The notes under the pieces: model-generated
What the model saw: the letters and a program-made list of their open reading frames with translations, nothing else
Databases searched by the model: none
Told to the model about the DNA's origin: nothing
Assembly: GCF_031081985.1 (NCBI RefSeq)
Contig: NZ_JARWSK010000009.1
Coordinates: 104,401 to 168,400, forward strand
Direction: 5' to 3'
Source: Komagataeibacter xylinus
GTDB taxonomy: Bacteria > Pseudomonadota > Alphaproteobacteria > Acetobacterales > Acetobacteraceae
DNA: 64,000 bases
Translations under genes and position numbers: made by a program
In this document: positions 51,271 through 58,899 of the stretch, in pieces
Position numbering within the stretch: the stretch's first letter is position 1
How the letters are laid out: each line of letters opens with the position of its first letter

Positions 51271-51490
51271 GGCGCGACGCTGGCGGCTTTGTGTCAAGAT
51301 TGAGGCATGTCATGTTTCCGCATGGGCATAAATCATAGTATGATGCCTGCGCCGAGTGGTCCCGATGCCTGTTTCCGCATGGCCATGATCGAATCTGACC
51401 GCTTGATGACGCGCCAGGCGGATGCCTGCCCAGGTCAGGAAAATGATCTTACATGGCGCGGTTGGGCGTGCCGATGTTCTGGAGTTTACG

Positions 51491-53680
51491 GTGGATCAGC
51501 CGAAGATTAGCGCCGATGTCCTGCTTTCTGCTATGGAGCAGGCCATTGATCCCATGGTCGTGATTGATGAGCATAACCTCATCATCTTCTTCAACGCGGC
51601 GGCCGAGAAGATATGGGGCTGCTCGCGCGAAGAGGTCATGGGTCGCAATGTGAGCTGCCTCGTGCCCGAACCCGAGCGCGATCGCCATGATGACTACATC
51701 AACCGCAATCGCGAGACCGGGGTCGGCCGGATTGTCGGCACCTCGCGCGAGGTCGAATTCCGTCGCGCCAATGGCGAGTATGTCTGTGGCGAGCTGTCCA
51801 TCTCGCGCGTGCAGGTGAATGATTGCGGCAAGATCTACTACATCGCGGTCATGAAGGACGTGACCGAGCAAAGCCGCCAGCGCAAGATACTGGTGCTGCA
51901 AAATGATGTGCTCCAGGCCCTCGCATCCGACATGAGCATACAGGAAGTGGGCGACCTGCTGTGCCGCCGGGCGGACAGTTTCGTGCCCGGCGCGGTTGGC
52001 GCGCTGATGCTGATCGACCGCTCGCGCAGGCTTTCGGTCAGTGCCTCGCCCTCCATGCCCAAGCGCTACCGCGCGGCACTCGACAGCATGCAGCTTACCC
52101 CCGAGCAGCTTGAAATGCTGCGCGCCAACCCCGCCGGCAGCAACACCGTGGTGTGGGATGGCTACGCCTCGCTGGCCCGCTCGCTGGGGTTGGAGCGGTG
52201 CTGTTCGTCCACCATCATCTCGCGCACGGGGCAGGTCATGGGCGTGTTCGCGCTGTACCTGCGTGGCGACGAGGCCGATCTGGCCTGGGCGCAGCGCGTG
52301 GTCTCGACCAGCATGCCGTTCTGCGCGCTGGCCATCGAGCAGAGCGAGACGCGCCAACATATCGCCCAGCTTTCCAATTTCGACAGCCTGACCGGGCTGC
52401 TCAACCGCACGTCGCTGCACAATATCATCGAGCGCCTGATCATGCGCGGCGGCGACAGCCAGTTCTCGCTGTTCATGGTTGATATCGACCGCTTCCGCGA
52501 TATCAACGACGCGCTTGGCCATGTGAATGCCGACCGCTTCCTCATAGAGATCGGTCGCCGCATCCGCCATCTGGTCAAGGATGAATACATTGTCAGCCGC
52601 TCCGGCGGTGATGAGTTCATCATCGTCGTGCCTGAATGCTCGCATGAACGCGCCGAGAAATTTGCCGAGAACCTGATCAACGCCATCGCCAGGCCGCTGC
52701 AGGTGGGCGAGAACACGCTCAGCATCTCGTGCTGCGTTGGCATCAGCACCTTCCCCGCCAACGGGCCGGACAGCGAATCCCTGCTCAGCCATGCCGATGC
52801 CGCGACCCGCCAGGCCAAGGAGGACGGGCGTGGCCTGTTCCGCTTTGCCGGCCAGGAAAAGAACCAAGTGGCGCAGGACCGGCTGGTGCTGGGCTCGGCG
52901 CTGCGCGATTCGCTCTCCAAGGGCATGCTCAACCTGAACTACCAGCCGCAGGTCGAGACCATGACCGGCGGCCTTTACGGGGTGGAGGCGCTCTCGCGCT
53001 GGCATCACCCCACGCTGGGCAACATCTATCCCTCCCGCTTCATTGCCGTGGCGGAGGAGACGGGCCAGATCGAGGCCATTGGCCGCTGGTCGCTTGAGGA
53101 AGCGTGCAGCCAGATGGTGAAGTGGGACCGCGACGGCGTGCGGGTGCCGACCGTGGCGGTCAACCTCTCCGCCGTGCATTTCCGCAACCGCGGGCTGCCC
53201 GAGCACATTGCCAACCTGCTCAAGCACCATGGCCTGACGCCGGACCGCCTGACGGTGGAAATAACCGAGAGCGTGATGATGGACAGCAGCAGCGAGACCG
53301 AGGAGGTGCTGCATGCCATCCGCAGGCTTGATGTCGGGCTGTCGATGGATGATTTCGGCACGGGGTATTCATCGCTCTCGCGGCTGACCCGCCTGCCGCT
53401 GACCGAGATCAAGATCGACCGCAGCTTCATCAACGACTTCGAGCATGACACCAACGCCCAGGCCGTGACCATGGCAGTGATCGGCATCGGCTCGCGGCTG
53501 GGCATGACGGTGGTGACCGAAGGCGTGGAAACCGAGCAGCAGTGGCGCCTTCTGGAGGAATTGCATTGCGATGTGATGCAGGGCTATCTTTTCTCGAAGC
53601 CACTACCGCCAGCGGAACTGGAAAAATGGTTCCGCGAGCGGCAGGAGCGTGGCTCCTTCCTTATTCCAACGACGGCATAG
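51491..53680 (+). CDS. pdeA: Heme-PAS/GAF/GGDEF/EAL c-di-GMP phosphodiesterase (PdeA-type oxygen sensor)
   Basis: 729 residues from GTG 51491 (GGAG six bases upstream); ATG 51422 would add 23. Domains: PAS (~8-125) whose RHDDYI (H66) and SREV (R86) align with the heme His and Arg of FixL/DosP oxygen sensors; GAF-like (~150-285); GGDEF (SGGDEF 371-376); EAL (499-501). The EAL core is complete: NLSAVHF, VEITES, SMDDFGTGYSSLSRL, IKIDRSFI, VTEGVET, so an active phosphodiesterase is expected; GGDEF is intact but has no I-site RxxD. Matches AxPDEA1, the oxygen-controlled enzyme of cellulose synthesis. First gene of the operon with 53789 and 55510. Confidence 0.9.
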   Translation: MDQPKISADVLLSAMEQAIDPMVVIDEHNLIIFFNAAAEKIWGCSREEVMGRNVSCLVPEPERDRHDDYINRNRETGVGRIVGTSREVEFRRANGEYVCGELSISRVQVNDCGKIYYIAVMKDVTEQSRQRKILVLQNDVLQALASDMSIQEVGDLLCRRADSFVPGAVGALMLIDRSRRLSVSASPSMPKRYRAALDSMQLTPEQLEMLRANPAGSNTVVWDGYASLARSLGLERCCSSTIISRTGQVMGVFALYLRGDEADLAWAQRVVSTSMPFCALAIEQSETRQHIAQLSNFDSLTGLLNRTSLHNIIERLIMRGGDSQFSLFMVDIDRFRDINDALGHVNADRFLIEIGRRIRHLVKDEYIVSRSGGDEFIIVVPECSHERAEKFAENLINAIARPLQVGENTLSISCCVGISTFPANGPDSESLLSHADAATRQAKEDGRGLFRFAGQEKNQVAQDRLVLGSALRDSLSKGMLNLNYQPQVETMTGGLYGVEALSRWHHPTLGNIYPSRFIAVAEETGQIEAIGRWSLEEACSQMVKWDRDGVRVPTVAVNLSAVHFRNRGLPEHIANLLKHHGLTPDRLTVEITESVMMDSSSETEEVLHAIRRLDVGLSMDDFGTGYSSLSRLTRLPLTEIKIDRSFINDFEHDTNAQAVTMAVIGIGSRLGMTVVTEGVETEQQWRLLEELHCDVMQGYLFSKPLPPAELEKWFRERQERGSFLIPTTA

Positions 53681-53788
53681 AGCATGTGGTGCCCCGCACT
53701 GGCACCGGTGTTTCAGGGGCATGCGGGGGCCGGTTTGAGTTCATGACGCATAACAGTTTGTTTTTCATTACGGATTCCAGGCGGGAAC

Positions 53789-55513
53789 ATGGCATTGCAA
53801 CACGATGATCGGCTGCGGGCCCTGACGCACCAGGATGCGGATTTCTGGGCTGATCTGGTTGATAATGTCCTCATTGTCGCGATTACGGATAGCGAGGGGG
53901 TCATCACCTACGTGAATGACCGCTTTTGCGAGATAAGCCAGTACTCGCGCGAGGAACTGGTGGGATCGACGCACCGGATCGTCAATTCCGGCTACCATGA
54001 TGCCGATTTTTTCCGGGATCTGTACCGCACCATCAAGGCGGGGCAACTGTGGCGGGGCAATATCTGCAACCGCGCCAAGGATGGGTCGCTGTACTGGGTG
54101 GCCACCACCATCATTCCCAAGATCGACCGGCAGGGCACGATTACGGGGTATGTGGCCAGCCGGTTCGAGATTACCGAACTCATGAACACGCGCGACCGGC
54201 TGTGTGAACTGGCCGAGACCGATACCCTGACCGGCCTGCTCAACCGCGGCGGCTTCAACACGGCGCTGGCCGATGAGATCGCGCGCTGCCGCGAGCCGGG
54301 CATGACCGCCCACCCGGCACTTGCCATGTTCGACCTCGATGGCTTCAAGCAGATCAATGACGTGCATGGCCACCATGCGGGTGACATCGTGCTGCGTGCC
54401 ATTGCCTCGCGGCTGATCGAGCTTACCCACCCCGATGATCCGGTCAGCCGGCTGGGTGGCGATGAGTTTGCCGTCATCCTGCACCGCACGCTCGAGGATG
54501 TATCGCTTGAGCGGTACATGGACCGCCTGCAGGCCATCCTTGAACGCCCCATCGATATCGAGACGGTAACGGTGAGCGTTGCGGGCAGTATTGGCGCGGT
54601 GCTGCTCGATGGCACCGACACGATGGAAGACGTGCAGAAAAACGCCGACATGGCGATGTACGCTGCCAAGCGCGCGGGCGGCAAGCAGTCGCAGATGTTC
54701 ACCAGGAACCTGCGCGAGCGCGCACAGGCGCGTGTCTCGATCCTGAGCGAGGCGCGGTGCGGGGTCGAGCGCAACCAGTTCGAGGTCTATTACCAGCCGA
54801 TCGTGAACTGCAACACGATGGAGGTGGACCAGATCGAGGCGCTGCTGCGCTGGCAGCACCCCGAGCGCGGGCTGCTCGCGGCGGAAGACTTCTCCGACGT
54901 GTTTACCGATGCGGGCCTCGCCCAGGCGATGGGGCCGCGCATGATCGAGGCCTTCCGGCGCGATGTGTGCATGTGGAACGAGAAAGGCCAGCCGCCGCGC
55001 CAGCTTGCCATCAACCTCTCGCGCATGGACCTGATCCGCGATGACTACCAGCGCGAGCTTGAGGAATCGCTGCGGCGCTTCAACATGTCGCCCGACAGCT
55101 TTGTGCTGGAAGTGACGGAAGCCATGCTGCATGGCCGCCGGGCCGAGCAGGGCATCCGCAACCTGCGTGAACTGGCGCGGGCGGGTTTCCGGATCGCGCT
55201 TGATAATTTCGGCAAGGGCATCACGGTGCTGAACCACCTGCGCGAACTGCCGTTCTCGCAGGTCAAGATCGACCAGAGCATGGTGACTAACATCGTGGGC
55301 AACCCCGATGCCTGCATGGTCCTGTCCAGCCTGATCGACATGGGGCAGGGCTTCAACATGGAAGTCACGGTCGAGGGTGTTGAAAACCGCGAGCAGTTTG
55401 AACTCGTCAAGGCGCTCAGGCCCGAGCGCATCCAGGGTTTCTTTGTCTCGTCTGCACTGTCTTCCCAGGATATTCTCAAGCTGCCCGCGCGTTTTGAAGG
55501 GGTGACGCTGTGA
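53789..55513 (+). CDS. dgc: PAS-GGDEF-EAL diguanylate cyclase (Dgc-type, predicted flavin PAS)
   Basis: 574 residues. PAS (~20-130) of the Aer/NifL-like class: SREELVGSTHRIVNSGYHDA and GQLWRGNICNRAKDGS, the pocket style that binds FAD. GGDEF (223-227, RLGGDEFAVI) intact without an RxxD I-site. EAL (350-352) keeps the first motif but the catalytic DDFGTG is replaced by LDNFGKGITVL, so phosphodiesterase activity is likely lost. Known: in 'A. xylinum' cdg operons the dgc product is the cyclase that makes c-di-GMP for cellulose synthase. 108 bases after pdeA. Confidence 0.9.
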   Translation: MALQHDDRLRALTHQDADFWADLVDNVLIVAITDSEGVITYVNDRFCEISQYSREELVGSTHRIVNSGYHDADFFRDLYRTIKAGQLWRGNICNRAKDGSLYWVATTIIPKIDRQGTITGYVASRFEITELMNTRDRLCELAETDTLTGLLNRGGFNTALADEIARCREPGMTAHPALAMFDLDGFKQINDVHGHHAGDIVLRAIASRLIELTHPDDPVSRLGGDEFAVILHRTLEDVSLERYMDRLQAILERPIDIETVTVSVAGSIGAVLLDGTDTMEDVQKNADMAMYAAKRAGGKQSQMFTRNLRERAQARVSILSEARCGVERNQFEVYYQPIVNCNTMEVDQIEALLRWQHPERGLLAAEDFSDVFTDAGLAQAMGPRMIEAFRRDVCMWNEKGQPPRQLAINLSRMDLIRDDYQRELEESLRRFNMSPDSFVLEVTEAMLHGRRAEQGIRNLRELARAGFRIALDNFGKGITVLNHLRELPFSQVKIDQSMVTNIVGNPDACMVLSSLIDMGQGFNMEVTVEGVENREQFELVKALRPERIQGFFVSSALSSQDILKLPARFEGVTL

Positions 55514-55962
55514 GCGATGATGCGCCCCGCATGGTGGCCGCGCGCATTGGCGATGACCTGCCGCGCGTGGACGTGATTGAGCTGGCCAATACGCGGCGCA
55601 TCATGCATGCGGAGCGGCATAATGATGGCTCGCGCATGCCCATGTTCATTCCCGCCGCCTCATGGGCGCGGTTGCTGGAACTGCATTGCACGGGGGAGGG
55701 CGACCGGCCCCGCCTCGCGCCCTCGCGTGTCATGGACGGGCTCGAGCGCGCCCTTGGCCGTATCATGACCGAGGTGGTGCGCCATGATGCGGCGCAGGAC
55801 GCGCCCTTGCGCCCGGTCTATGATGTCACATCCGACCTGTTCGGGGCGGAGGAAGGGCCGGTCGAGATCCGCATGCTTGTTGACCGCACGACCGGTGTTG
55901 CCTGCATGCTGGCCGGACCGCCTGCGGATATTGCGGCGCTGCCGCTCGAGATGACTTCCTGA
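55510..55962 (+). CDS. Third gene of the c-di-GMP operon, function unknown
   Basis: 150 residues. GTG start at 55510 overlaps the dgc stop (GTGA), so it is translated with dgc. No signal peptide. A degenerate motif set is not visible; segments PRVDVIELANTRRIMHAERH, MPMFIPAASWARLLELHCT and VEIRMLVDRTTGVACMLAG suggest an alpha/beta protein. Its coupling to pdeA and dgc suggests a role in sensing or transmitting c-di-GMP, but no known effector domain (PilZ, RxxxR) is evident. Confidence 0.75.
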   Translation: MSDDAPRMVAARIGDDLPRVDVIELANTRRIMHAERHNDGSRMPMFIPAASWARLLELHCTGEGDRPRLAPSRVMDGLERALGRIMTEVVRHDAAQDAPLRPVYDVTSDLFGAEEGPVEIRMLVDRTTGVACMLAGPPADIAALPLEMTS

Positions 55963-56018
55963 TTATAAAAAGCTTCAGGTAATGCCGCCTTTTTGAAAAA
56001 AGGCGGCACCCAGAAACT
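55963..56018. repeat. Interspersed hairpin repeat, full copy
   Basis: AAAAAGCTTCAGGTAATGCC, GCCTTTTTGAAAAAAGGCGGCACCC then AGAAACTTTTATT in close order. Just past the stop of the third cdg gene; probable operon terminator. Confidence 0.85.
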
Positions 56019-56019
56019 T

Positions 56020-56622
56020 TTATTTTGCGCTTGCCGGTGCTGGCGTGTCTGGTGTCGGCGGCGTAGCGGGCTGTGGCTCGAGCCTGGGCGAGTGAAAGGC
56101 GGAGACGGGGCCGAAGACCCCTTTCTTCACATGCCGCATGGACGCAAGCGGCTGGCGCACGCAGCCACGGGTGACGATGGAGCACACACCATCCGTGCCC
56201 ATCATTTCATCATCATCGCCGCTGTAATGTACCTGGGTGACCCGGTCGTTTTCAAAGCGGATATCGGCAATGCAGGTCTTGCCTGCGCCACCGAGTGTCG
56301 TTTCGGTCAGGTTGACGACCGACTGGAGCGGGATCAGCGTCGAATCATTGGTGGAGGGAATGTTCAGGGTGCGCGAATATTCAAAAATCTGCACTGCATC
56401 GCTGATTTTCTTGGTCTTGTCGGGAATGCCCACGCAGGACTGCACATCCGTGCTGTTCATGCCGATCATGGTCATCTGCGCGCGATGGGCAGCGCGCGAA
56501 TCCGTATAACCACAGCCTGAAAGGCCGCTGAGGCCCACCAGCCCTGCCACAAGCGCTGTAGCCTGCCACAGGCGCAGGCAGGGCCGCAGGGCAGTAAAAC
56601 GGGTGGTTACGGGTGCATGCAT
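56020..56622 (-). CDS. Lipoprotein of unknown function
   Basis: 200 residues. Signal ends GLSGLSGC (lipobox, Cys37) after a slightly long N-terminus. Mature part has SmpA/OmlA-like elements: MIGMNSTDVQSCVGIPDKTK (GM-x5-V-x7-P), SRTLNIPST, CIADIRFENDRVTQVHYSGD, i.e. a beta-lactamase-inhibitor-like BLIP fold is plausible. Tail is Pro/Thr-rich. Function unknown. Confidence 0.75.
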   Translation of the reverse strand: MHAPVTTRFTALRPCLRLWQATALVAGLVGLSGLSGCGYTDSRAAHRAQMTMIGMNSTDVQSCVGIPDKTKKISDAVQIFEYSRTLNIPSTNDSTLIPLQSVVNLTETTLGGAGKTCIADIRFENDRVTQVHYSGDDDEMMGTDGVCSIVTRGCVRQPLASMRHVKKGVFGPVSAFHSPRLEPQPATPPTPDTPAPASAK

Positions 56623-56741
56623 GGTGCCTCTGTCAAATATCTGGACCCGTGCAGGCCCGGTGTGGCGATGAGGGCCGCGCGTGAGTGAATAAAGTGAAAG
56701 CCGGCACGCAAGCCTGCGCCTGCAAACTGTAGGGCGCTGCC

Positions 56742-56815
56742 GGTGAATATTTTTTCAAAAAAGCTTCGGCAAATGTCGCCCTTTTGAAAAAAAGCGACAC
56801 TTAAAAACTTTCATT
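56742..56815. repeat. Interspersed hairpin repeat, full copy (left end of island)
   Basis: AATATTTTTTCAAAAAAGC, TTCGGCAAATGTCGCCC then TTTTGAAAAAAAGCGACAC and TTAAAAACTTTC. Last copy in the window; none is found in the element to its right. Confidence 0.75.
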
Positions 56816-57023
56816 ATTTCTATCAGTGCGTTGTCCTGAAGCCATCTGGCGTATCGAGACGGTAACGCGGCAGGGTGGGGGAAGTTCTGGCTGCGCGGGC
56901 AGGCAACCGGATGCGCCATGCGCAGTAGCGGACCGCATTCGCGTGCTGACAGGGCTTGGGCGTGGAAGCCACAAGAATCATTCTGGCAGGCCCCTGAGGG
57001 CTTTTAAATTGATCGGGAAAAAA

Positions 57024-57069
57024 TGGTGCTGCTGGGCAGGATTGAACTGTCGACCTCTCCCTTACCAAA
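57024..57069 (-). other. 3' half of a tRNA-Thr (GGT) gene, probable attachment site
   Basis: Read on the minus strand: anticodon loop TTGGTAA, anticodon 3' stem GGGAG, variable AGGTC, T-arm GACAGTTCAATCCTGCC, acceptor CAGCAGC, encoded ACCA. No matching 5' half (expected GCTGCTG) lies upstream, so it is not functional. This is what remains at an element's distal end after integration at a tRNA 3' end. Confidence 0.7.
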
Positions 57070-57189
57070 ACACATCCTCCCCGCAAAATCAGAGGCATTC
57101 CGTCAAGAATGCCGCCAATAAATTAAACGTGGCATCGATTCGTGCATGCGATTCTGGTCCAGTGGACCAGAGGGGTATTTCTCGATTCG
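57070..57189. other. Island left-end non-coding region with two perfect inverted repeats
   Basis: GGCATTC (57094-57100) / GAATGCC (57107-57113) and TCTGGTCC (57153-57160) / GGACCAGA (57164-57171). They lie between the tRNA fragment and the stop of the lipoprotein gene and could be recombinase arm sites or a terminator. No gene is seen here. Confidence 0.5.
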
Positions 57190-57831
57190 TTATCGTCGAT
57201 GTCGAGTCGGGTTGCCTACGAATGGGGCGACCGGGATAGGTCCAATGCACTCTTTGGCGGACCAGGTATCAATCATCGCCTGCACCCTTCCCCACAATTC
57301 CTCGCGGTCGGCAATCATCCTGGCAGCCTCGGCGTGCCGGGCATCATCGTTCTGTGCGAACATGGATGCCTCATAGCCAAGCTGCCGCCCCATTTCCACG
57401 TCAGGCATGGACGACAGCGCCGCATAGGCCACCGGCAGGCTGATAGCCTGCCCGCGCGTCCGGCTGGCATCGGCCTGCACCCCGAATGTGGGCACCGTAG
57501 TGGCTGCACCCACGCTGAACTGGCCGCCCTGCGTGAACTGGCCGGAGAGCTGAAGCGTCACGTCGCCTGCAATCGTGCCGATCACCGGGTCGGGCGTATG
57601 CTGGCTGCACTGGGCAGTGCGCACGGCGCGCGTGAACCGGGCGTCCTGTTCCGCCGTCCAGTCACCCGCATGCGAGACCGACACCACCCCGGCCTGCGCC
57701 AGACTGGACTGGATGCCCGCCATGGCCTGCGGGATGGTGGTGGAGATCCTCGCGGGATGGTTTGCGCAGGCAGACAGCACCATGCAGCAAAACATTACGA
57801 GAACAAACTTGACACTGTTTAGTTTGTTCAT
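57190..57831 (-). CDS. Lipoprotein of unknown function
   Basis: 213 residues. MNKLNSVKFVLVMFCCMVLS then lipobox VLSAC (Cys22). Mature part: QAMAGIQSSLAQAGVVSVSH, CSQHTPDPVIGTIAGDVTLQ, GQFSVGAATTVPTFGVQAD, MPDVEMGRQLGYEASMFAQN. Ala/Gln-rich and probably periplasmic. Carried at the left end of the island, divergent from the SOS promoter; its start codon lies inside the LexA box. No known family. Confidence 0.7.
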   Translation of the reverse strand: MNKLNSVKFVLVMFCCMVLSACANHPARISTTIPQAMAGIQSSLAQAGVVSVSHAGDWTAEQDARFTRAVRTAQCSQHTPDPVIGTIAGDVTLQLSGQFTQGGQFSVGAATTVPTFGVQADASRTRGQAISLPVAYAALSSMPDVEMGRQLGYEASMFAQNDDARHAEAARMIADREELWGRVQAMIDTWSAKECIGPIPVAPFVGNPTRHRR

Positions 57832-57840
57832 GTTATGTTC
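57809..57840 (+). promoter_or_regulatory. SOS promoter with LexA operator (GTTC-N7-GTTC)
   Basis: -35 TTGACA (57809-57814), spacer 16, -10 TGTTAT (57831-57836). GTTC (57826-57829), seven bases, GTTC (57837-57840) is the exact alphaproteobacterial LexA box and overlaps the -10. It drives the umuC remnant and may also repress the divergent lipoprotein gene. Confidence 0.75.
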
Positions 57841-57869
57841 ATTTCATATCTGAGAGGGATGGGCGAATT

Positions 57870-58406
57870 ATGTCAGGGGACAAGGACACGGACTTTGCGT
57901 CTGACAGCGCCGAGGGGCCGATAGACTTGGGCATGGCCATTTCCCATTATGCCACCACGGCAGCGGAAAAGCTGCGGGCCGAGGGAATGACCGCATCGTT
58001 CCTGACCGTGTTTATCCACACCAACCCGTATCAGAAGGATACAGGCTGGTAAGCCAATCAGTAGTTATGCGGCATTGAGCCGACCTACGGCACGCTGGTG
58101 CTGATCACCGAGGTGCTCCGGCTCCTATGCAAGATCTGGAAGCAGGGGTGTCGGTATTTCAAGGTGGATGTGATGCTAGATGGTCTGTGCCCGGCCGGGC
58201 TACAAGGCGGTCTGTGCCAGATGCGTGACCTGATGAAGTCGTCCCGGCTCATGGATGCGCCCGATGCGGTGAATGGGCGCTATGGCCGAGGCACGATTAG
58301 GTCTCTTTCCACCGGTCTCGACCGGACATGGCGTGCCCAGCAGAACATGCTTTTCCTAGTCTATGCGACGTACCTCTGGGACATCACGGAGGCGAAAATA
58401 TGGTGA
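57870..58406 (+). pseudogene. umuC: umuC (DNA polymerase V subunit) remnant with in-frame stops
   Basis: From 57870 one reading frame gives IDLGMAISHYATTAAEKLRA then FLTVFIHTNPY, then TAA (58050) and TAG (58062), then GCRYFKVDVMLDGL, AVNGRYGRGTIRSLSTG, and MLFLVYATYLWDITEA. These are the little-finger and C-terminal segments of UmuC (HYASRAAEKLR, GYRYxKAGVML, GRGTxR, MLSPRYTT). The ~270-residue catalytic N-terminus and umuD are missing, so the SOS promoter was joined to the C-terminal part by a deletion. Decayed; no polymerase activity is possible. Confidence 0.85.
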
Positions 58407-58513
58407 TGGGAGAAATATTTGGAAAGTTATATGCTTATTTGAAGCACAGTGGGGCAGAGGGGCTTTTTTATATTCAAAGGGTAGTCACCCAAGAGCGTGT
58501 GCATAAAACTTAC

Positions 58514-58561
58514 AAAATGGTACCATTTTTGCTTGACATTCCCATAGGATTGGTCTAGGTT
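58514..58561 (+). promoter_or_regulatory. Operator palindrome and promoter of the RHH gene
   Basis: Perfect 16-bp palindrome AAAATGGTACCATTTT (58514-58529), then TTGACA (-35, 58533-58538), 17-base spacer, TAGGTT (weak -10, 58556-58561). Start codon of the RHH gene is 33 bases further on. Typical layout for an autoregulated ribbon-helix-helix gene. Confidence 0.65.
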
Positions 58562-58594
58562 CCAGAATGTAACAAAGAAAGGAGGTAACACAGC

Positions 58595-58801
58595 ATGGCT
58601 CAGACCACTTTCGCGGTCGATGCCAATACGATGAAGGCACTTGAAAGTTTGAAAAAATCTTTTGGTGTAAAAACAAACGCTCAAGTCATTCGAAAAGCAC
58701 TGGCATTGGCACTAGTCGCGAACCAGAATGCAGACAGCAGTAACACTCTAACCGTTCTTTCTCCTGATGGAGAAAAAAAACAGATACTTATGTCAGCGTA
58801 A
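58595..58801 (+). CDS. Ribbon-helix-helix (CopG/Arc-like) DNA-binding protein
   Basis: 68 residues; AAAGGAGGT ribosome-binding site. N-terminal strand TTFAVDANTMKALESLKKS, then helix FGVKTNAQVIRKALALALV: the pattern of one strand plus two helices of RHH repressors. C-terminal tail NTLTVLSPDGEKKQILM. Preceded by a palindrome that it probably binds. Paired with a membrane protein rather than a toxin, see 58900. Confidence 0.8.
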   Translation: MAQTTFAVDANTMKALESLKKSFGVKTNAQVIRKALALALVANQNADSSNTLTVLSPDGEKKQILMSA

Positions 58802-58899
58802 AATACTGTTCATAATTGATGTTTATACGATAATCATTTTGAAAACATTCGATTTACAAGGAACTTATCTAATGCCAATAACAAAAAGGAGATTTAAGC

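Noticed and set aside
57024..57069. Functional tRNA-Thr
   Set aside because: Only the 3' half from the anticodon loop on is present; no D-arm or 5' acceptor strand exists upstream, and the T-stem has one mismatch.
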